Positions 1 to 12,500 of a stretch of 64,000 nucleotides of DNA are shown here, piece by piece (position 1 is the first letter of the stretch; every line of letters begins with the position of its first letter). Under the pieces are notes generated by a model that was not told the origin of the DNA, did no database searches, and saw nothing but the letters and a program-made list of their open reading frames with translations. The stretch is taken from positions 107,884,396 to 107,948,395 of the forward strand of contig JAVIAB010000092.1 in the NCBI GenBank assembly GCA_032433765.1, written 5' to 3'. Both the position numbers and the translations under genes were made by a program. This DNA comes from Megaustenia siamemsis (lineage: Eukaryota > Mollusca > Gastropoda > Stylommatophora > Ariophantidae).

Positions 1-618
1 GTTTGGAAACGGTGGCAAAGGACACATCTCCATCTGGGGAGCTATTTTTGATAGACTATGTCCCATTTGAGGGTTTAAAAGGGTTAGAATTTAATAGGAT
101 CAATCTGACACAATCAGTCAATCAATTAATTTAAGTCCTTAGGACCTCTTGTTGAAATATAGGCCATAGACAACATTTCTCTATCCATTACTATTCCTGG
201 ACATTTTCTCGACTTCATCCATCTTTCTGACTTAGTCCTTTCTATGCAAATGATCAACATTTGCAGACTGTGAAAGCTCCTTTATGAGAGCTTTATTTTC
301 GGCATTTATTGTTCTTCTGGTGGTATGTTTGTTTTTCTGACACATATAATCTCATGTATTATGATAATTCTCTCCTGTACTGAAAAAAGCCCTAGTTTGA
401 CATATGTATAACAGGGGATGGCAAGAAAATACCTTTTATAATTTGTCATTTTGTTGCAGTTTTTAGTCTCCTGTTTTATGACAGAAAAGACGTTTTAAAA
501 AGTAGACAAAAACAAACTTTGGCTTACATTACAAAATTATGGAATTCAAAGGCTTTTGTTACAAAATTTGAGTATTTTTCCACGCATGTCAATATCGGTA
601 TATGGTTAAAACAATAGA
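1..618. other. AT-rich stretch, no gene seen
   Basis: No long open frame, tRNA-like promoter box or recognisable repeat is visible on either strand. Confidence 0.5.
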
Positions 619-803
619 GTTAAGATGGACACAGCCAGAAATGAGAAACTCAGTGTGCATATATGAAGACTTATCAACTAACACAGAACTGGAGTTGTCA
701 GTCGCTGGACACTGCGGGACTTGCTGAGAAGGGGATCTGAGCACCTATGAAAATGTTCGAAATGCAATGATGATGACCCGCAAATAACTCAATAACTCAG
801 TAA
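619..803 (+). mobile_element. LINE family E, 3'-end fragment
   Basis: The segment aligns closely with 8461-8645 and, reversed, with about 56873-56990. It ends in the octamer-like tail CAAATAACTCAATAACTC, which marks the 3' end of this family. Only the last 185 bases are present, as expected from a strong 5' truncation. No coding capacity remains. Confidence 0.7.
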
Positions 804-2758
804 CAACAAATGATGGGCTAAATAATGATTTCATATTTTTCACAAGAGTCAAACACATATATATACATATTTAAAATATTAGAATCAAACAATATAGGTA
901 AAGAAGGAATTCCAGAATGAAAATTAAAGATCAAGAAAAATAAAAAATGTCTGACTAAATAACCAATGTTCGAAGCTTAATGTAGAATAAAGAAGATGAA
1001 AATAAAAAGTAACACAACTCCCTTTTATTTCTTTATGAAATATACAACATAAATATTAGTACATCCAAAGAAGTAGCTATTGAAGTAAGTAAATCACCCT
1101 GTCCACTTAATATTCAGGCAAAAAGTACCCAGCCTAAACTTACTCTACCTCCTTTGCCTTTCAGTGTCCAGGGAAAATAGAGTGCTCGAGCTTTAAGTTT
1201 AAATTTATTTCAGAATTCAAGTACCTGGGAAGTTCTGGTATCAACTAACAATAACAATTCGGTACAGTTATATTTACAGTTATTTTTATTAGAGTTGTAT
1301 ATTTAAATAAAATATACAGTTGCTTTATTATGGTGTCATTCTGTGTCCACAGGGACAGAGCAAACATGGCACATTTTATCATTTTCATGTTTTCATAGAG
1401 TGGTACTGCCAGTTAGTTTCTGAAGAGTGTTTGCTACTCTACTTGAAAGCTTTTTTACATGACTACTTGGGTCTCCCCAAAGCTTCTAAACAGATTCCAA
1501 TATGATAACTAACGTTGCCTGCTGTGACTTTCAAAATGTCTCACTGCATGACTATGTCGCTATATATGAAGAAGGTGGAGTCCTTCAATTTTATTTTAGC
1601 ATTAGGGCTTATAAATACAAGCTTTGGAGATAAAATATTATTGTAAGATTTTAGGCATCACTGACTTAAATTGTATTACAAATGAAAAGTTTTCACAAAA
1701 GGATACGATAAACAATTGTGAAAAACACAAAATGAAATATGAAATGCTTAAGCCACGTATCTTGATCATCTGGCCAAGCAAAGCCCATTCTGCAAGAAAC
1801 TGTGAAAGGGGAGGTAAGGCGAGTCAGACAGAGAAAGAGATGTGAAGATAACATCAGGAAATGATGAGACCTTGACTTTGCAGAGTCTCAAAGAGTGACT
1901 GAAGATAGAGCGAAATGAAGGTGGACAAAATCTATCAGTGATACCTGGGGTTATGGGAGAAGAAGAGGTAACCTATGTTGCTGTGAGAAGAGAATATGCA
2001 TTTTTGATTGGTCTTATGAAATTTATAATTTTAATTTATTTTGATTTTTAATGTATTAAAATTGATGGCTAATTGAATAACTTTAATGCTTTAGTTAATA
2101 TATTAGTGAGTTTGTCCGCTGCTCTCAGAAAACTGTTTTACAGTAAAATCAGAATTGCTGAACAAACACACAGAGAAAGTGAAGTTTAGGAAAACAGTGA
2201 ATACCAGGTGAAAACTCAAGGAGAGAGCCAGTGTAACCAAAATCAACAAAATTGGCATTGTCTTAAAAAAAACTCATAGAGATTCATGGTTGAGTTTTTT
2301 TGCTCTACAGAGAGGAAATAAGATCAAATATTCATAAATGAACAGTCTGTCTGTAATTCTGCAGTGTCCACAAATCTAAAAGGTGTTTGATTATGACCAT
2401 TCTATCTATAGAATCCATATTCTATTTCAGAAGCAGCACAGAGAAAATGTAAGAGAACATAGTGTTTTATATGAAACATATTACCCACAGTTGCTGCCCA
2501 GTTTATAGGACGAATTCTTGCAGACATAAACATATTTCCATTCACAACAACATTGAATCACTTGTATCTTCAGATAAGAAACAGATACTAAATTTAATGT
2601 CTGCAGCTAGGATAGAAGGAGCTATAACTTGTGTATCTTATATGTATAAGAAATAAAGATGAAAGAACCCATTTATGACTTGAGTTTAGCATATGGAGAC
2701 TATATAGTATTAGAGCCCATATATTTCAACTATCACCACATTTTTTGATAATGTGATA
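804..2758. other. Unassigned AT-rich DNA
   Basis: Only short unsupported open frames occur. None shows a domain, a splice pattern or similarity to other parts of the window. Confidence 0.5.
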
Positions 2759-2806
2759 TTTCTATTCTATTCTATTCCATTCTATTCTATTCTATTCTAT
2801 TCTATT
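2759..2806 (+). repeat. Pentanucleotide ATTCT array, LINE tail
   Basis: About nine ATTCT units with one interruption. On the minus strand this reads (ATAGA)n and directly follows GCTTGAAAGGACAAT, the decayed 3' end of LINE G. It is therefore a pentanucleotide variant of the usual GATA tail. Confidence 0.75.
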
Positions 2807-3485
2807 GTCCTTTCAAGCTAAATGACACTCTTAGGGCTAAAGTATCAGACTTTGCACATGGTGTCTCACCACTTGTCCCTGTATTTTGGGTGACCATCCC
2901 CACCTCAGCAAGGGAGCTGATGCCCACTGTTCTTGCTTATTGCCTCACTGTTCTCTTTAGTGTTTCTTTAGGTTGGCCTCTTTTTCTTTAACCTTTTATT
3001 TCCCATTTAAGGACTTGCTTTAATATTCTTTTCTTGTGTCTTCTCATTACATGGCCATCATGTTTTCTTGATTATATGGATATTGTTGGGTGCATTACCA
3101 TTTCTCTTATTTCTGCTGTAGTCTTTAATTCGTTCTATGTATATAAAGTGCTTTTTTGAAGCATTTGTTTTTGAATGCATCTAATTTATTTTCTGTTTCA
3201 TTAGTTGTTTTTCAGCTCTTGTATGCGTAAGTAAGGGTGGATAATAAATTTGATTTGAAATCCTGAGCTTTGTTTTTTGACTTTGGTAATTTGTGTTTCT
3301 GTCTTGTATCAACGTTTCTGAAAGTCATTGATACCTTTGTTGCTCTGATTCTAATGTATTTCTTTGTGTCCCCTTGAACTATGCAACATTCAAGGTATTA
3401 AATGGACTTCTTCCACTTCTTTTCCTTGCAGGTATTTTTTTTTCCCTCTGGATGAATTTGATTTTTCATTCTTCTTTTTCTACCT
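2807..3485 (-). pseudogene. LINE G-like relic, 3' half
   Basis: Read on the minus strand with frameshifts and stops, this resembles the C-terminal third of the family G protein at 29784-31724. The matches are the VEE(I/V) block after the active-site domain, TYA-(C/Y)-xSWKTT, LDAFKNKC and a degraded GHVMRR block. It continues to the 3' tail at 2759-2806. The 5' half of the same copy lies at 4036-4572, and a family B fragment interrupts it between the two. Confidence 0.65.
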
Positions 3486-3487
3486 TT

Positions 3488-4035
3488 CATCTCCCTGTGG
3501 AGCATAGGTCTTCAACAAACATCTTTCAAGTGCTTCTGTTTCTTGTCATTCTTTTAAGATCATTCCGTGTCTTCTCCATCATCTTCATCTCTGCTTCTAT
3601 CCGTTTTCTCCGACAATATTTTGATCTTCCTTTTTGTAATTTTCCTTGGGGATTGGAAAAAAGGACCTGTTGTGTGATACTCTCAGTCGGCTTCCGCATT
3701 GTGTGTTCTATCCAGCATTATCATCTTTGCTGTATCTCTTTATCCACAGGTATTTGACTGGTACATTTTCATAATTCTATGTTAGTGATTTTGTCCTGCC
3801 ATTTCCATCCTTTTATTCTACGCCAGCATCCATGATTGAAGGTCTGTAACTTCACGATTGTTATTTTTGTTGTTCTCCATGTTTCACAGCCATATAATAG
3901 GACTGACTTTTACTTTGGATTTGAAAATCTTTATTTTTATATTTAACATTACTTCTTTGGATTTCCATAAGTTTCCCAGCGCAACAAATACTTCTGATGC
4001 TTTTGGTATCATTCTCTGTTCCTCCCACTTTGTCT
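3488..4035 (-). mobile_element. LINE family B, 3' fragment nested in G relic
   Basis: The minus strand aligns with the last ~180 residues of the B protein of 48687-50408: GTENDTK, ALGN-WKSKE-MLN, LLYGCETWRTT, RRIKGWKWQDKITN, TSQ-PVDKEIQQR and the end motif around LHSTG. It stops in an A/G-rich tail at about 3490, as other B copies do. Stops and frameshifts make it non-functional. It sits between two halves of a G-like copy in the same orientation, so B probably inserted into G. Confidence 0.7.
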
Positions 4036-4572
4036 ATATTACTGCCCAGATGTATGTAAGATTGTACGTATATACAGTGCCTTTGTTACCTGTATAACAG
4101 TTCTACAATATGAGGTCAATAAGGGAAACAAAATCCATCTTTGTTTTATCCCGTTTTGAATCTGGAGCCATTAATTCAGTCCCGCCCGCCTTCAAGTGAG
4201 CTGTACATGAGAAGCCATTGTACAGGTTTTTGATGATGTTAATCATTTCTGGTAGTATTCCATATTGCCTCAGAATGTTCCACCATGAGTCTCTATGTAT
4301 ACTGTCGAAAGCATTATTTTGTGGGCAATAACATTTAGAAATAATAGTTTTTGCTCTTCTGTATATTCCTCTAATGCAATTCTTAGGGTGAAAATATAAT
4401 CAAGACAGCTTCTCCAGTGTCTACTGCATTTTTGAATCTGTTGATGATAATCTTACAGAATGCTTTAGAGACAACTGATAAAAGATTCACACCCATCCAG
4501 TTCTTGGAGTCTTTGAGATTGCCACTTTTTTGAGTTGGACAATGTTACCTATTTTCCACCATATATTTATAT
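4036..4572 (-). pseudogene. LINE G-like relic, 5' half
   Basis: The minus strand matches the family G reverse transcriptase from the LLSV(A/V)SK block through the active-site region to CTGNKG. The fingers block and HRDS-W-IL-QYG are visible, but the catalytic FIDF block is degraded. It is the upstream half of the copy interrupted at 3488-4035. Confidence 0.6.
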
Positions 4573-4579
4573 ACTCTAT

Positions 4580-5600
4580 ATCATCAGCATCATTGAGTGC
4601 CGTCACCACAAGGAAAGTTGGCTACCATGGAGCGACATTCCATTCTGTCTCTTGCTTTGATGGTGGAGGTTGTCATAGGCTGATTTGCCCATCTTTTGGT
4701 GTTACTTTTTTATGTTAGTCTTGGTCTGCCTCTGCCTCTTTTACCTTGTATTTTATCTTCCAAAATTACTTTTAGTAGGCTGCTCTGTCTTTTACCATGG
4801 GCCAAAATTCTTTTTGTTTTGTTTGAATTGTGTTTAGTAGTTATCTTTTCATTTTTAATTGTTTTAAGATTTCGTCGCTTGTTTTCTTTTATTTCCACCC
4901 TATTCTTCTATAAATCCACATTTAAAAGACTTCAATTTCCTGTTCTGTTTTCTTGTCTAATGTTCATGTTTCTGCACCGTACAGGAATGTTGAGAAGAGT
5001 TTGCTTTTCTTAGTTTTAGCCCTGGTTTATTTGATTTGATGCTTGTATATTTTTAATCGCATACAAATTACTTTTTACCGTTCCTATTATTATGTTTATT
5101 TCAGTTTTACATTTTCTCTCACTCGTATGGTATGCCCATATTTTTTGTAGCTCTGAACTGTTTGTTCCCTCAACTTAAATATCCACTTGTAGGTTTTGAG
5201 CATTATCTTTATGATCATAGTTTTAGTCTTTTTGATATTCATATCTTATACATATCTTTTGCTTGTCATGTTTATTTCATTAAGTAATTGTTGTAGATCT
5301 TTAGGATTATCTGCTAGTAATACAGGTATCTTCAGCATATCGTATGTTATTGATTATCTTTCTATTAATGTTAAACCTGTCATCTCTGTAATATCTTTAA
5401 ATATTTACTCAGTGTATAGATTGAACAAGCTTGGTGATAGGATGCATCCCTGTCTTACTCCTCTTTTTATATCAATAGCTGTAGAGTTCTCTTTGTTATA
5501 TTGTATTATTGCTGTTTTCTCCCAGTATAAATTACATATTAGTTGTATGTCTGTGTCATATAGATGTATATTGGTGTATTCTATCAAAGGCATATATATA
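4580..5600 (-). pseudogene. LINE family A, 5'-truncated copy
   Basis: The plus strand begins with an ATC-rich run and GAGTGCCGTC, the reverse of the family A 3' end. On the minus strand the sequence runs back through the GKRGRGRP and LGH blocks to RQGCILSPSLFNLYTE (motif B of the reverse transcriptase), with several stops. The FADD region is damaged. It is a truncated, inactive copy close to the one at 32531-33859. Confidence 0.75.
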
Positions 5601-5979
5601 CACACACTCTTAATTACACTGAATTAAAATAAATATAGACATTGGACATGCAGTCTGTATCTGCATGTTATTGTTTAAAGCTATTTTATGTGAGCAAGGT
5701 ACTCTATTTTTTTTTTTTGCAGCTGGGTCAATTTGAGAGCATCATGCAGAGATCAAATGAATGTCAACTTATCTCCAAGTCCATTGCTACTGTTTGTATT
5801 TATATCAAAATGGTACTTTTGCAGTAATTCTTTATTATAACTTATCAAAATAAGGATAATTAAGACTAGAATAGTTTTCGTCAGTTTTGGAATTTCATCC
5901 AGTGGAAAACACAAAAAAGCTTAGAATGTATGAAAGTTGAACACTCAGTTCTTTTATGTTAGCAGCCTCTGCAGCCTTT
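5601..5979. other. Unassigned AT-rich DNA
   Basis: A poly-T run lies near 5708. No gene or repeat is recognised. Confidence 0.4.
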
Positions 5980-6236
5980 GGGAGCCGCGATAGCTCAGTG
6001 TTTAGTGAAATGGACTACAAAGGACAAGAGGTAGGGTTCGATCCCAACTGATGGCTTCCTCGTTCACCCAGCCTTAAATGGGTACCAGATTTTTTTCTGA
6101 GAAAGTAACGCGGCGCGGGCGTAATACCGACCACATTACCCCAAAATTCATGTGCCGAAGGTCTGTAAAAATTATGGTCACTAACACCATATTCCCTATA
6201 CGTCACTTGGCGTGACGGGAGCTCTTTACTTTTGAG
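5980..6236 (+). mobile_element. SINE1 copy
   Basis: It starts GGGAGCCGCGATAGCTCAGT, which holds a perfect tRNA A-box (TAGCTCAGTGG type), followed by the B-box GGGTTCGATCCC. The first seven bases can pair with GGCTTCC after the B-box, so the head folds like a tRNA acceptor stem. The body contains the family-specific stretch around TTAAATGGGTACC and the end CACTTGGCGTGACGGG plus a T/A-rich tail. This copy has a few substitutions. Confidence 0.85.
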
Positions 6237-6510
6237 GCCGCATGAATCACGGCAGTTACTCCACAGGGAAGCAGAGGAATCAAAGAGGTGAGAAACTTAT
6301 TGAATGGGCAAGAACACACAACATGATGATAGGAAACACCTGGTTTAAGCAACATCCAAGAAGTCTGTGTACATGGAAAAGCCCAGGGGACAACGCACGT
6401 AATCACATTGATTATATAATGATAAGCAATAGATTTAGAAACAGTTTGGTGTGTGTGAAAACTAGACCAGGGGCAGATTGGAATAGTGATCATCTACCAA
6501 TTGTGGGAAA
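6237..6510 (+). pseudogene. LINE family D, endonuclease C-terminal part
   Basis: It encodes the last third of an APE-type endonuclease: a WKSPGD block, IDYIMIS, then GADWNSDHLPIVGK, which holds the catalytic Asp-His. The 5' part of the element is missing. The frame is broken at 6511 by a SINE1 insertion and resumes at 6878. Confidence 0.75.
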
Positions 6511-6877
6511 AGTAAAAAAAGTAAAGTACCCCCCGTCACGCCAAGTGGCGTATAGGGAAATATGGTGTTAGTGACCCTATATTTTACAGACCTTCAGCAC
6601 ATGATTTTTGGGGTAATGTGGTCGGTATTACGCCCGTGCTGCTTTACTTTCCCAGAAAAAATCCGGTACCCATTTAAGGCTGGGTGAACCCGGAGCCGTC
6701 GGTTGGGATCGAACCCTACCCCTTGTCCGTAGTAGTCCAGTTCACTAACCACTGAGCTATCGCGGCTCCCACTAATTTTTAGGGAATTAGTAAAACCCAG
6801 GTGTCCTCGCCAGGGTACGAACCCCGGCTGTTGCCGTGGTAAGCCAACCGCCTATCGATTGCGCTAACCGGACACAG
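6511..6877 (-). mobile_element. Dimeric SINE1 inserted in LINE D
   Basis: Read on the minus strand it begins with a tRNA-like unit whose acceptor arms are GTGTCC and GGACAC, with B-box GGGTTCGTACCC. A linker follows, then the normal SINE1 tRNA head, body and tail. The 10-base direct repeat TTGTGGGAAA flanks it (6501-6510 and 6878-6887). It is almost identical to the SINEs at 51747-52113 and 55291-55660, so this subfamily moved recently. Confidence 0.85.
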
Positions 6878-8205
6878 TTGTGGGAAAGCTTAGAGTAAAA
6901 TTAAAAACAACAAAACGAGCCTCGGTTAACATCAAGTTATATTTAGATTTACTAAAATCAGACAAGAATCTGCAAGACAAATATAAAATCACAATTCAGA
7001 ACCGGTACAATGCAATAGAGAAGATACAAAGCATTGATGAACAGTGTGAAATGCTAAAAGAGTCAATGCAACAAACATTAAAAGAGTTCATACCACCAGT
7101 GAGGACAGATTCAAGGAAGAAATGGATGACAGATGATATTTTGCAGCTAATGGATACAAGAAGCAGAAATAAAGAAAATAAAGATGAGTATAAGAGATTA
7201 AATAAAGAAATTGTAGTAAAATGCAATGAAGCAAAAGAAGCATGGCTAAAAGAGAGATGCAAAGAGATCGAATTGCAACAAAAAGGAGATGCTAAAGCTA
7301 TATACAAACAAATTGAGGAATTAACAGGAAGAAAAACGAAATAAAAAACTGGATGTTTAAGATAAAAAAAAGGAGAACTGTTGATTGATCAAGAAAACAT
7401 AAGGTAACGATGGACAGAATACATTAAAGATATTTATAATGATGAACGAACGGAAGTAAATATTACGGATAATGGGGAAGAACCAGAAATACTCAGAGAA
7501 GAAGTGGAAGACGCCTTGTGCAATATGAAAGCAGGCAAAGCTCCTGGACCAGATAATATAACTAAAGAAGAGATTGAAGCCATGGGTGATTTTGGAATAG
7601 AAATATTAACACAAATATTGAATGATATCTAAAACAGCGGATATATACCAGACGACACGCTCAAATAAATATTCATAGCCCTACCAAAGAAATCGGGCGT
7701 GATTGAATGCGATGATCATCGCACAATAAGCCTTATGAGTCATATGATTAAGATATTACTAAGAATCATCATGCCAAGAGTGCGAAACAAAATCAGTCCA
7801 GAAATTAGCGATGAACAGTGTGGTTTTGTTGGCGGTAAAGGAACGAGCAATGCCATATATATCATAAGATCTTTAGTAGAAAGAGCCATAGAGGTGAAAA
7901 CAGATCTATACCTATGTTTCATAGATTATACCAAGGCATTTAACAAAGTAAAGCACCAAGAAATAATAAAAATTTTAGAAAGCATAAACGTCGACAGCAA
8001 AGATCTAAAAATAATACAGAACATGTACTGGCAACAAACAGCGGCCATTAGAACTGAAAACCAATAGGGAATGTTTCAACAAATAAAACAGGGTGTTAGA
8101 CAAGGTTGTGTGCTGTCACCAGATTTGTTTAATATTTATAGTGAGATTATTTTAAGATACATAAAGGGCATGCCGGGAATAACAACTGGAGGTCATAATA
8201 TAAAT
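6878..8205 (+). pseudogene. LINE family D, reverse transcriptase relic
   Basis: After the SINE, the frame gives the linker between endonuclease and reverse transcriptase (6880-7344). Reverse transcriptase blocks follow across two stops: QCGFVGGKGTSNAIY, FIDYTKAFNKVKH (motif A) and [18 protein letters not shown] (motif B). Motif C (YADD) is absent because a family E fragment takes over at about 8206. Stops at 7630, 7666 and 8066 show that it is inactive. Confidence 0.75.
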
Positions 8206-8650
8206 AATTCATTGCTGTGGATGGTCCAGACTCATGTGCACTTACTCAGTCGCACGGTCCTGAACCCGTTTCCACGTTATAAACTGGCCAACCCCAGTAA
8301 ATTGCTCTGCAGCACGCGGATACACTGAGAGCCTTATGTCGTTGAGGACGGGCAACCAATGGATTGGGCGGACATCATCAATGCCCTCCGAGATGTGGGA
8401 AGAGCACAGGACTACGACAAACACATATCCACGTCACTTCTTCGGATGATGGAAATGGGAGTTAAGATGGGCACAGCCAGAAACGAGAAACTTAGTGGCC
8501 GTGTAAGAAGACTTATCAACCAACATAGAACTGGAGCCGTCAGTCGCTAGACACTGAGGGAATTGCTGAGGAGGGGATCTGAGCACCTATGGACATGTTC
8601 GGAGTGGAATGATGATGACCCGCAAATAACTCAATAACTCAATAACTTTA
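8206..8650 (+). mobile_element. LINE family E, 3' fragment
   Basis: The segment matches the reverse strand of 56873-57110 (the block reading INALRDVGRAQ) and the fragment at 619-803. It ends in (AATAACTC)n. It replaces the expected YADD part of LINE D, so it either inserted there or joined by deletion. Confidence 0.7.
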
Positions 8651-8821
8651 ATATTTTAAATATTAAACGCCAAGTTTTGTTCAAACACAGAATTAATAGA
8701 TTTATCTCCCTTGATATATATTAGTTGTTCCTTGAATTGTAATTTTCATTATTACGTCCCTTTCGTCAAGAAAAAAACGAAAAAAAAAAAAACGTTACTC
8801 ATCTAATATTTCCAATTTGGA

Positions 8822-8975
8822 TTTATGAAAAATAGTAGGCAAAAGAAGCCATATTCTGCTTTATTACGTTAATTGAAAACTACACAGACGTAAACAAACC
8901 ATATATACTTGCTTCATAGACTTCTCCAAGCTTTTGATAAATTAACACAATAAACAACTTATAGACTGCCTAAAT
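8822..8975 (+). pseudogene. LINE family A, small relic
   Basis: The stretch matches 11570-11720 of the full A copy: the region coding KNSG-KEAIF through the FIDYTKAFD block, with substitutions and frameshifts (CFIDFSKLL). Confidence 0.65.
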
Positions 8976-9548
8976 GATATGTGTGATTGACCTGTCTGTG
9001 CAGTTACTTTTTGACACAAACGACTTAGCAGATAGTTTATTAACATATTTAGTAAACTACCACTACAGACATTGAACGCACTGCACCCAATGTCCTGAGA
9101 TCGATCCTCATTCAAGCTGCTTGTAGTTTTATGTCGATTCACGCCTGTTTTTGTGCATTTTTCTGAGTTCTGTTTAAATAACTGTTTTTCTGTATAATCT
9201 ATATGTGTCGCTAGTCTCAGGGTTAGTTAATATTTGTTTGTTATTGCACAAAACAACTTACGGCCAAAGTAGGCCTATCTGCTTTAAAAAAAGATAGATG
9301 TATATAGATAGAGGAAAACACTTGAGCATTCCAAGGCGGTCTTAGGGACACTTCGATCAAGGCCATAAGAAAAAATCAGTCTAAACCACAGGGAACTAAT
9401 TATATTGCTGTCAGTGTTCTTTGTCGTGTACCAAACACGAACAATTCAATCTTTGATATTTGCCTACATGTGAATAGGGCATTAATATATATATATGTAT
9501 TTCGGTAAAATTAATTTACAGGCCAGTGTTTGACTAATTTCTCTGGTC
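8976..9548. other. Unassigned DNA left of LINE A
   Basis: No gene or known repeat is seen. Confidence 0.4.
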
Positions 9549-9564
9549 TGATATATTTGTATAT
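9549..9564. repeat. Target-site duplication of LINE A, left
   Basis: TGATATATTTGTATAT is repeated exactly at 12742-12757, on the other side of the element. Confidence 0.85.
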
Positions 9565-12500
9565 ATTCTTTTTTGTGTCGTGTGTTCGCGGCTCGATAGG
9601 CAAGTACATGGTTCGACAAAAATGTTGCCGGCAATCGGGTGTGTTCAACCCATATGTGAAAAGTCTGTGACGGTGGATGGGGCGGAAGAATTAGAAATGA
9701 GCAACGGCCCAGAAAGCGAAAACAGCAAAGTGTGTGGAACACATGAGGCATATGCAGAACACGAATGACGAATATGGCAGACCACCGTGAAAGAGATTGG
9801 AGCCTCATCACGTACTAGTCCAGAGGAAGCCATGGAGAGGAATTCGAACTTATGTCGGAGGAAAGATCTTAAAATAAGAACTTGGAATGTTAGGACTCTA
9901 TATCAAAAAGGTGAAATTGGAAAATCTGATTCAAGAAGCAGAACGAATAAATATAGATATTTTAGGAATATCAGAGACAAGATGGAAAGAATGTGGGTAC
10001 ATAGAGCACGAAAAATATACATTTATATACTCAGGAAACACAACAGAACATCAAAGGGGGTTAGGAATACTGATAAAAAGAGAGCTACAAAAATATATAA
10101 GTACCCTCTGGACATACAGTGAAAGGATTATACTACTCAAGTTGAAAGCTAAACCATTCGACATAGCAATAATACAGACATATGCACCTACTCAAGACTA
10201 CACAGATGAACAAATAGAGGCATACTAGGAAGACCTAAATAAAGTTATGAAGCAAGTGAAATCTTCATACATCTTGATTGTAATGGGTAACATGAACGCT
10301 AAAGTAGGAAAAGGTAGATATAAGACCATTATAGGAAATCACGGTTTAGGAAAAAGAAATGTCAGAGGAGAAAGATTAGTACAATTCTGTGTGCCTGAAT
10401 AACAGGCTGATAATATGTAACACCTACTTTGAGCAAGAGAAAAGGAAACTATACACATGGAAAAGCCCTGGAGATAAGAAGAGGAATCAAATAGATTACA
10501 TAATGATAAAAGAAAGGTTCCGTAACAGCGTAAAGAAAGCCAAAACCTACCCAGGAGCAGATATTAATTCAGATCACAATCCTGTAATGATTAAAATGAA
10601 AATCAAACTAAAGAGAAACAAGCATAAGTCTAATTCATCAACAAATCCACTAGATATAACAGCTTTAAATCAAAAAGATATTAAAGATACCTATACGATA
10701 CAAGTAAAGAACACATACCAGAAGCAGCTAGAAGAAGGAATTGAACAATACAGAAGACCAAATCCTGATGAAAAAGTAACAACCAAATGGCAATGCTTAA
10801 AGAAAAGCATACAAGAAACCTGCGACACCTTACCCAAAAGAGAAAAGAACAAAAACAAAAATGGATAACTAACACCATCTTAGAAAAAATGGAAGAAAGG
10901 AGACAAACGAAGAACACTGCCCAATACAATAAAATAGATAATTAATGAAATACGCAAAATGTGCAAAACAAGCAAAAGAAGACTGGCTCATCCAAAAATG
11001 TATAGAAATAGGAACTATGGAAAGCCAACAAGACTTAAGAGGAATGCACACAGAAATAAAGAGAATGACTAATAAAAATAAAAAAAGCCACAGAAGGTGG
11101 ATGCATTGCAGACAAAAAAGGAAAAATGCTAATAGACAATAAAGATATTATAGATAGATAGCAGGAATATATAATAGAACTATTTCATGATCAAAGGGAC
11201 AAGAAACCAGTTATAAAATGTACGTCAGGCTATAAAATCTTAAAATCTGAGGTGGAAAAGGCTATAAAAACAATGAAAACGGGAATAGCAGCAGGACCTG
11301 ACAACATACAGATATAGATGATACAGGCACGAGAAAATGTTGGTATTGAAGTGATTACAGACAAGCAACGACATATACCACACAGGATACATACCAAATG
11401 AACTAAAAACATAGACTTTCATTGCATTGCCTAAAAAGAATGGTGCAGTTGAATGCAGTGACTTTAGAACAATAAGCCTAATGTTACACAAATCTTGTTA
11501 AAATGTTATACAAGGAAGGATTGAAAATAAAATCAATACTGAATTAGATGAGCAGCAATTTGGATTTAGGAAAAATAGTGGGACAAAAGAAGCCATATTC
11601 TACATGAGAACATTAATCGTAAAGTACACAGAAGTAAACAAACCAATACATGCCTGCTTCATAGACTACACCAAAGCTTTTGATAGAGTACACGACAAAC
11701 AACGTATAGAATGCCTAAAAGAGATACATCTAGAGGACATGGACATACGACTAATATGTAATATATACTGGAAGCAAACAGCAATAATAAAATATAACAA
11801 AGAGAACTCTACACCCATTGATATAAAAAGAGGAGTATGACAGTGATGCATCCTATCACCAAGCTTGTTCAATCTATACACTGAGCATATCTTTAAAAAT
11901 ATCATAGAGATGCCAGGCCTACAAATTTATGGAAACATAATCAATAACCTAAGATATGCTGACGATACTGTACTATTAGCAGAAAATCCTAGAGATCTAC
12001 AACAATTACTTAATGAAATAAACATGACAAGCACAAAATATGGACTAGATTTGAATATCAAAAAGACTAAAACTATGATCATAAACAAAGAAAATACTCA
12101 AAACCTACATGTTGATATCAAAATGGAAGGAATAGACCTGGAGACAGTTCAGAATTACAACTACCTTGGACATACAATAACCAGTGATGGAAAATGTACA
12201 ACTGAAATAATCAAAAGAATAGGAATGGCAAAAAGTGATTTTAATATCATGAAGAACATACTAACATCAAAACAAATAACACCAGGGCTAAAACTAAGAA
12301 CAGCAAAATGTTACATCTTCTCAATATTCCTATATGGTGCAGAAACATGGAAATTAGACACACAAAAAAACAGAACAGAGAATTGAAGCCTTTGAAATGT
12401 GGATATATAGAAGAATAGATAGAATTGGATGGAAGGAAAAGAAAACAAACGATGAAGTCTTAAAACAACTAAAAATGAAAAGAGAACTACTAAGCACAAT

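Noticed and set aside
5980..6060. A functional tRNA gene
   Set aside because: The A-box, B-box and acceptor stem are good, but the same head occurs with the same SINE body about 13 times.
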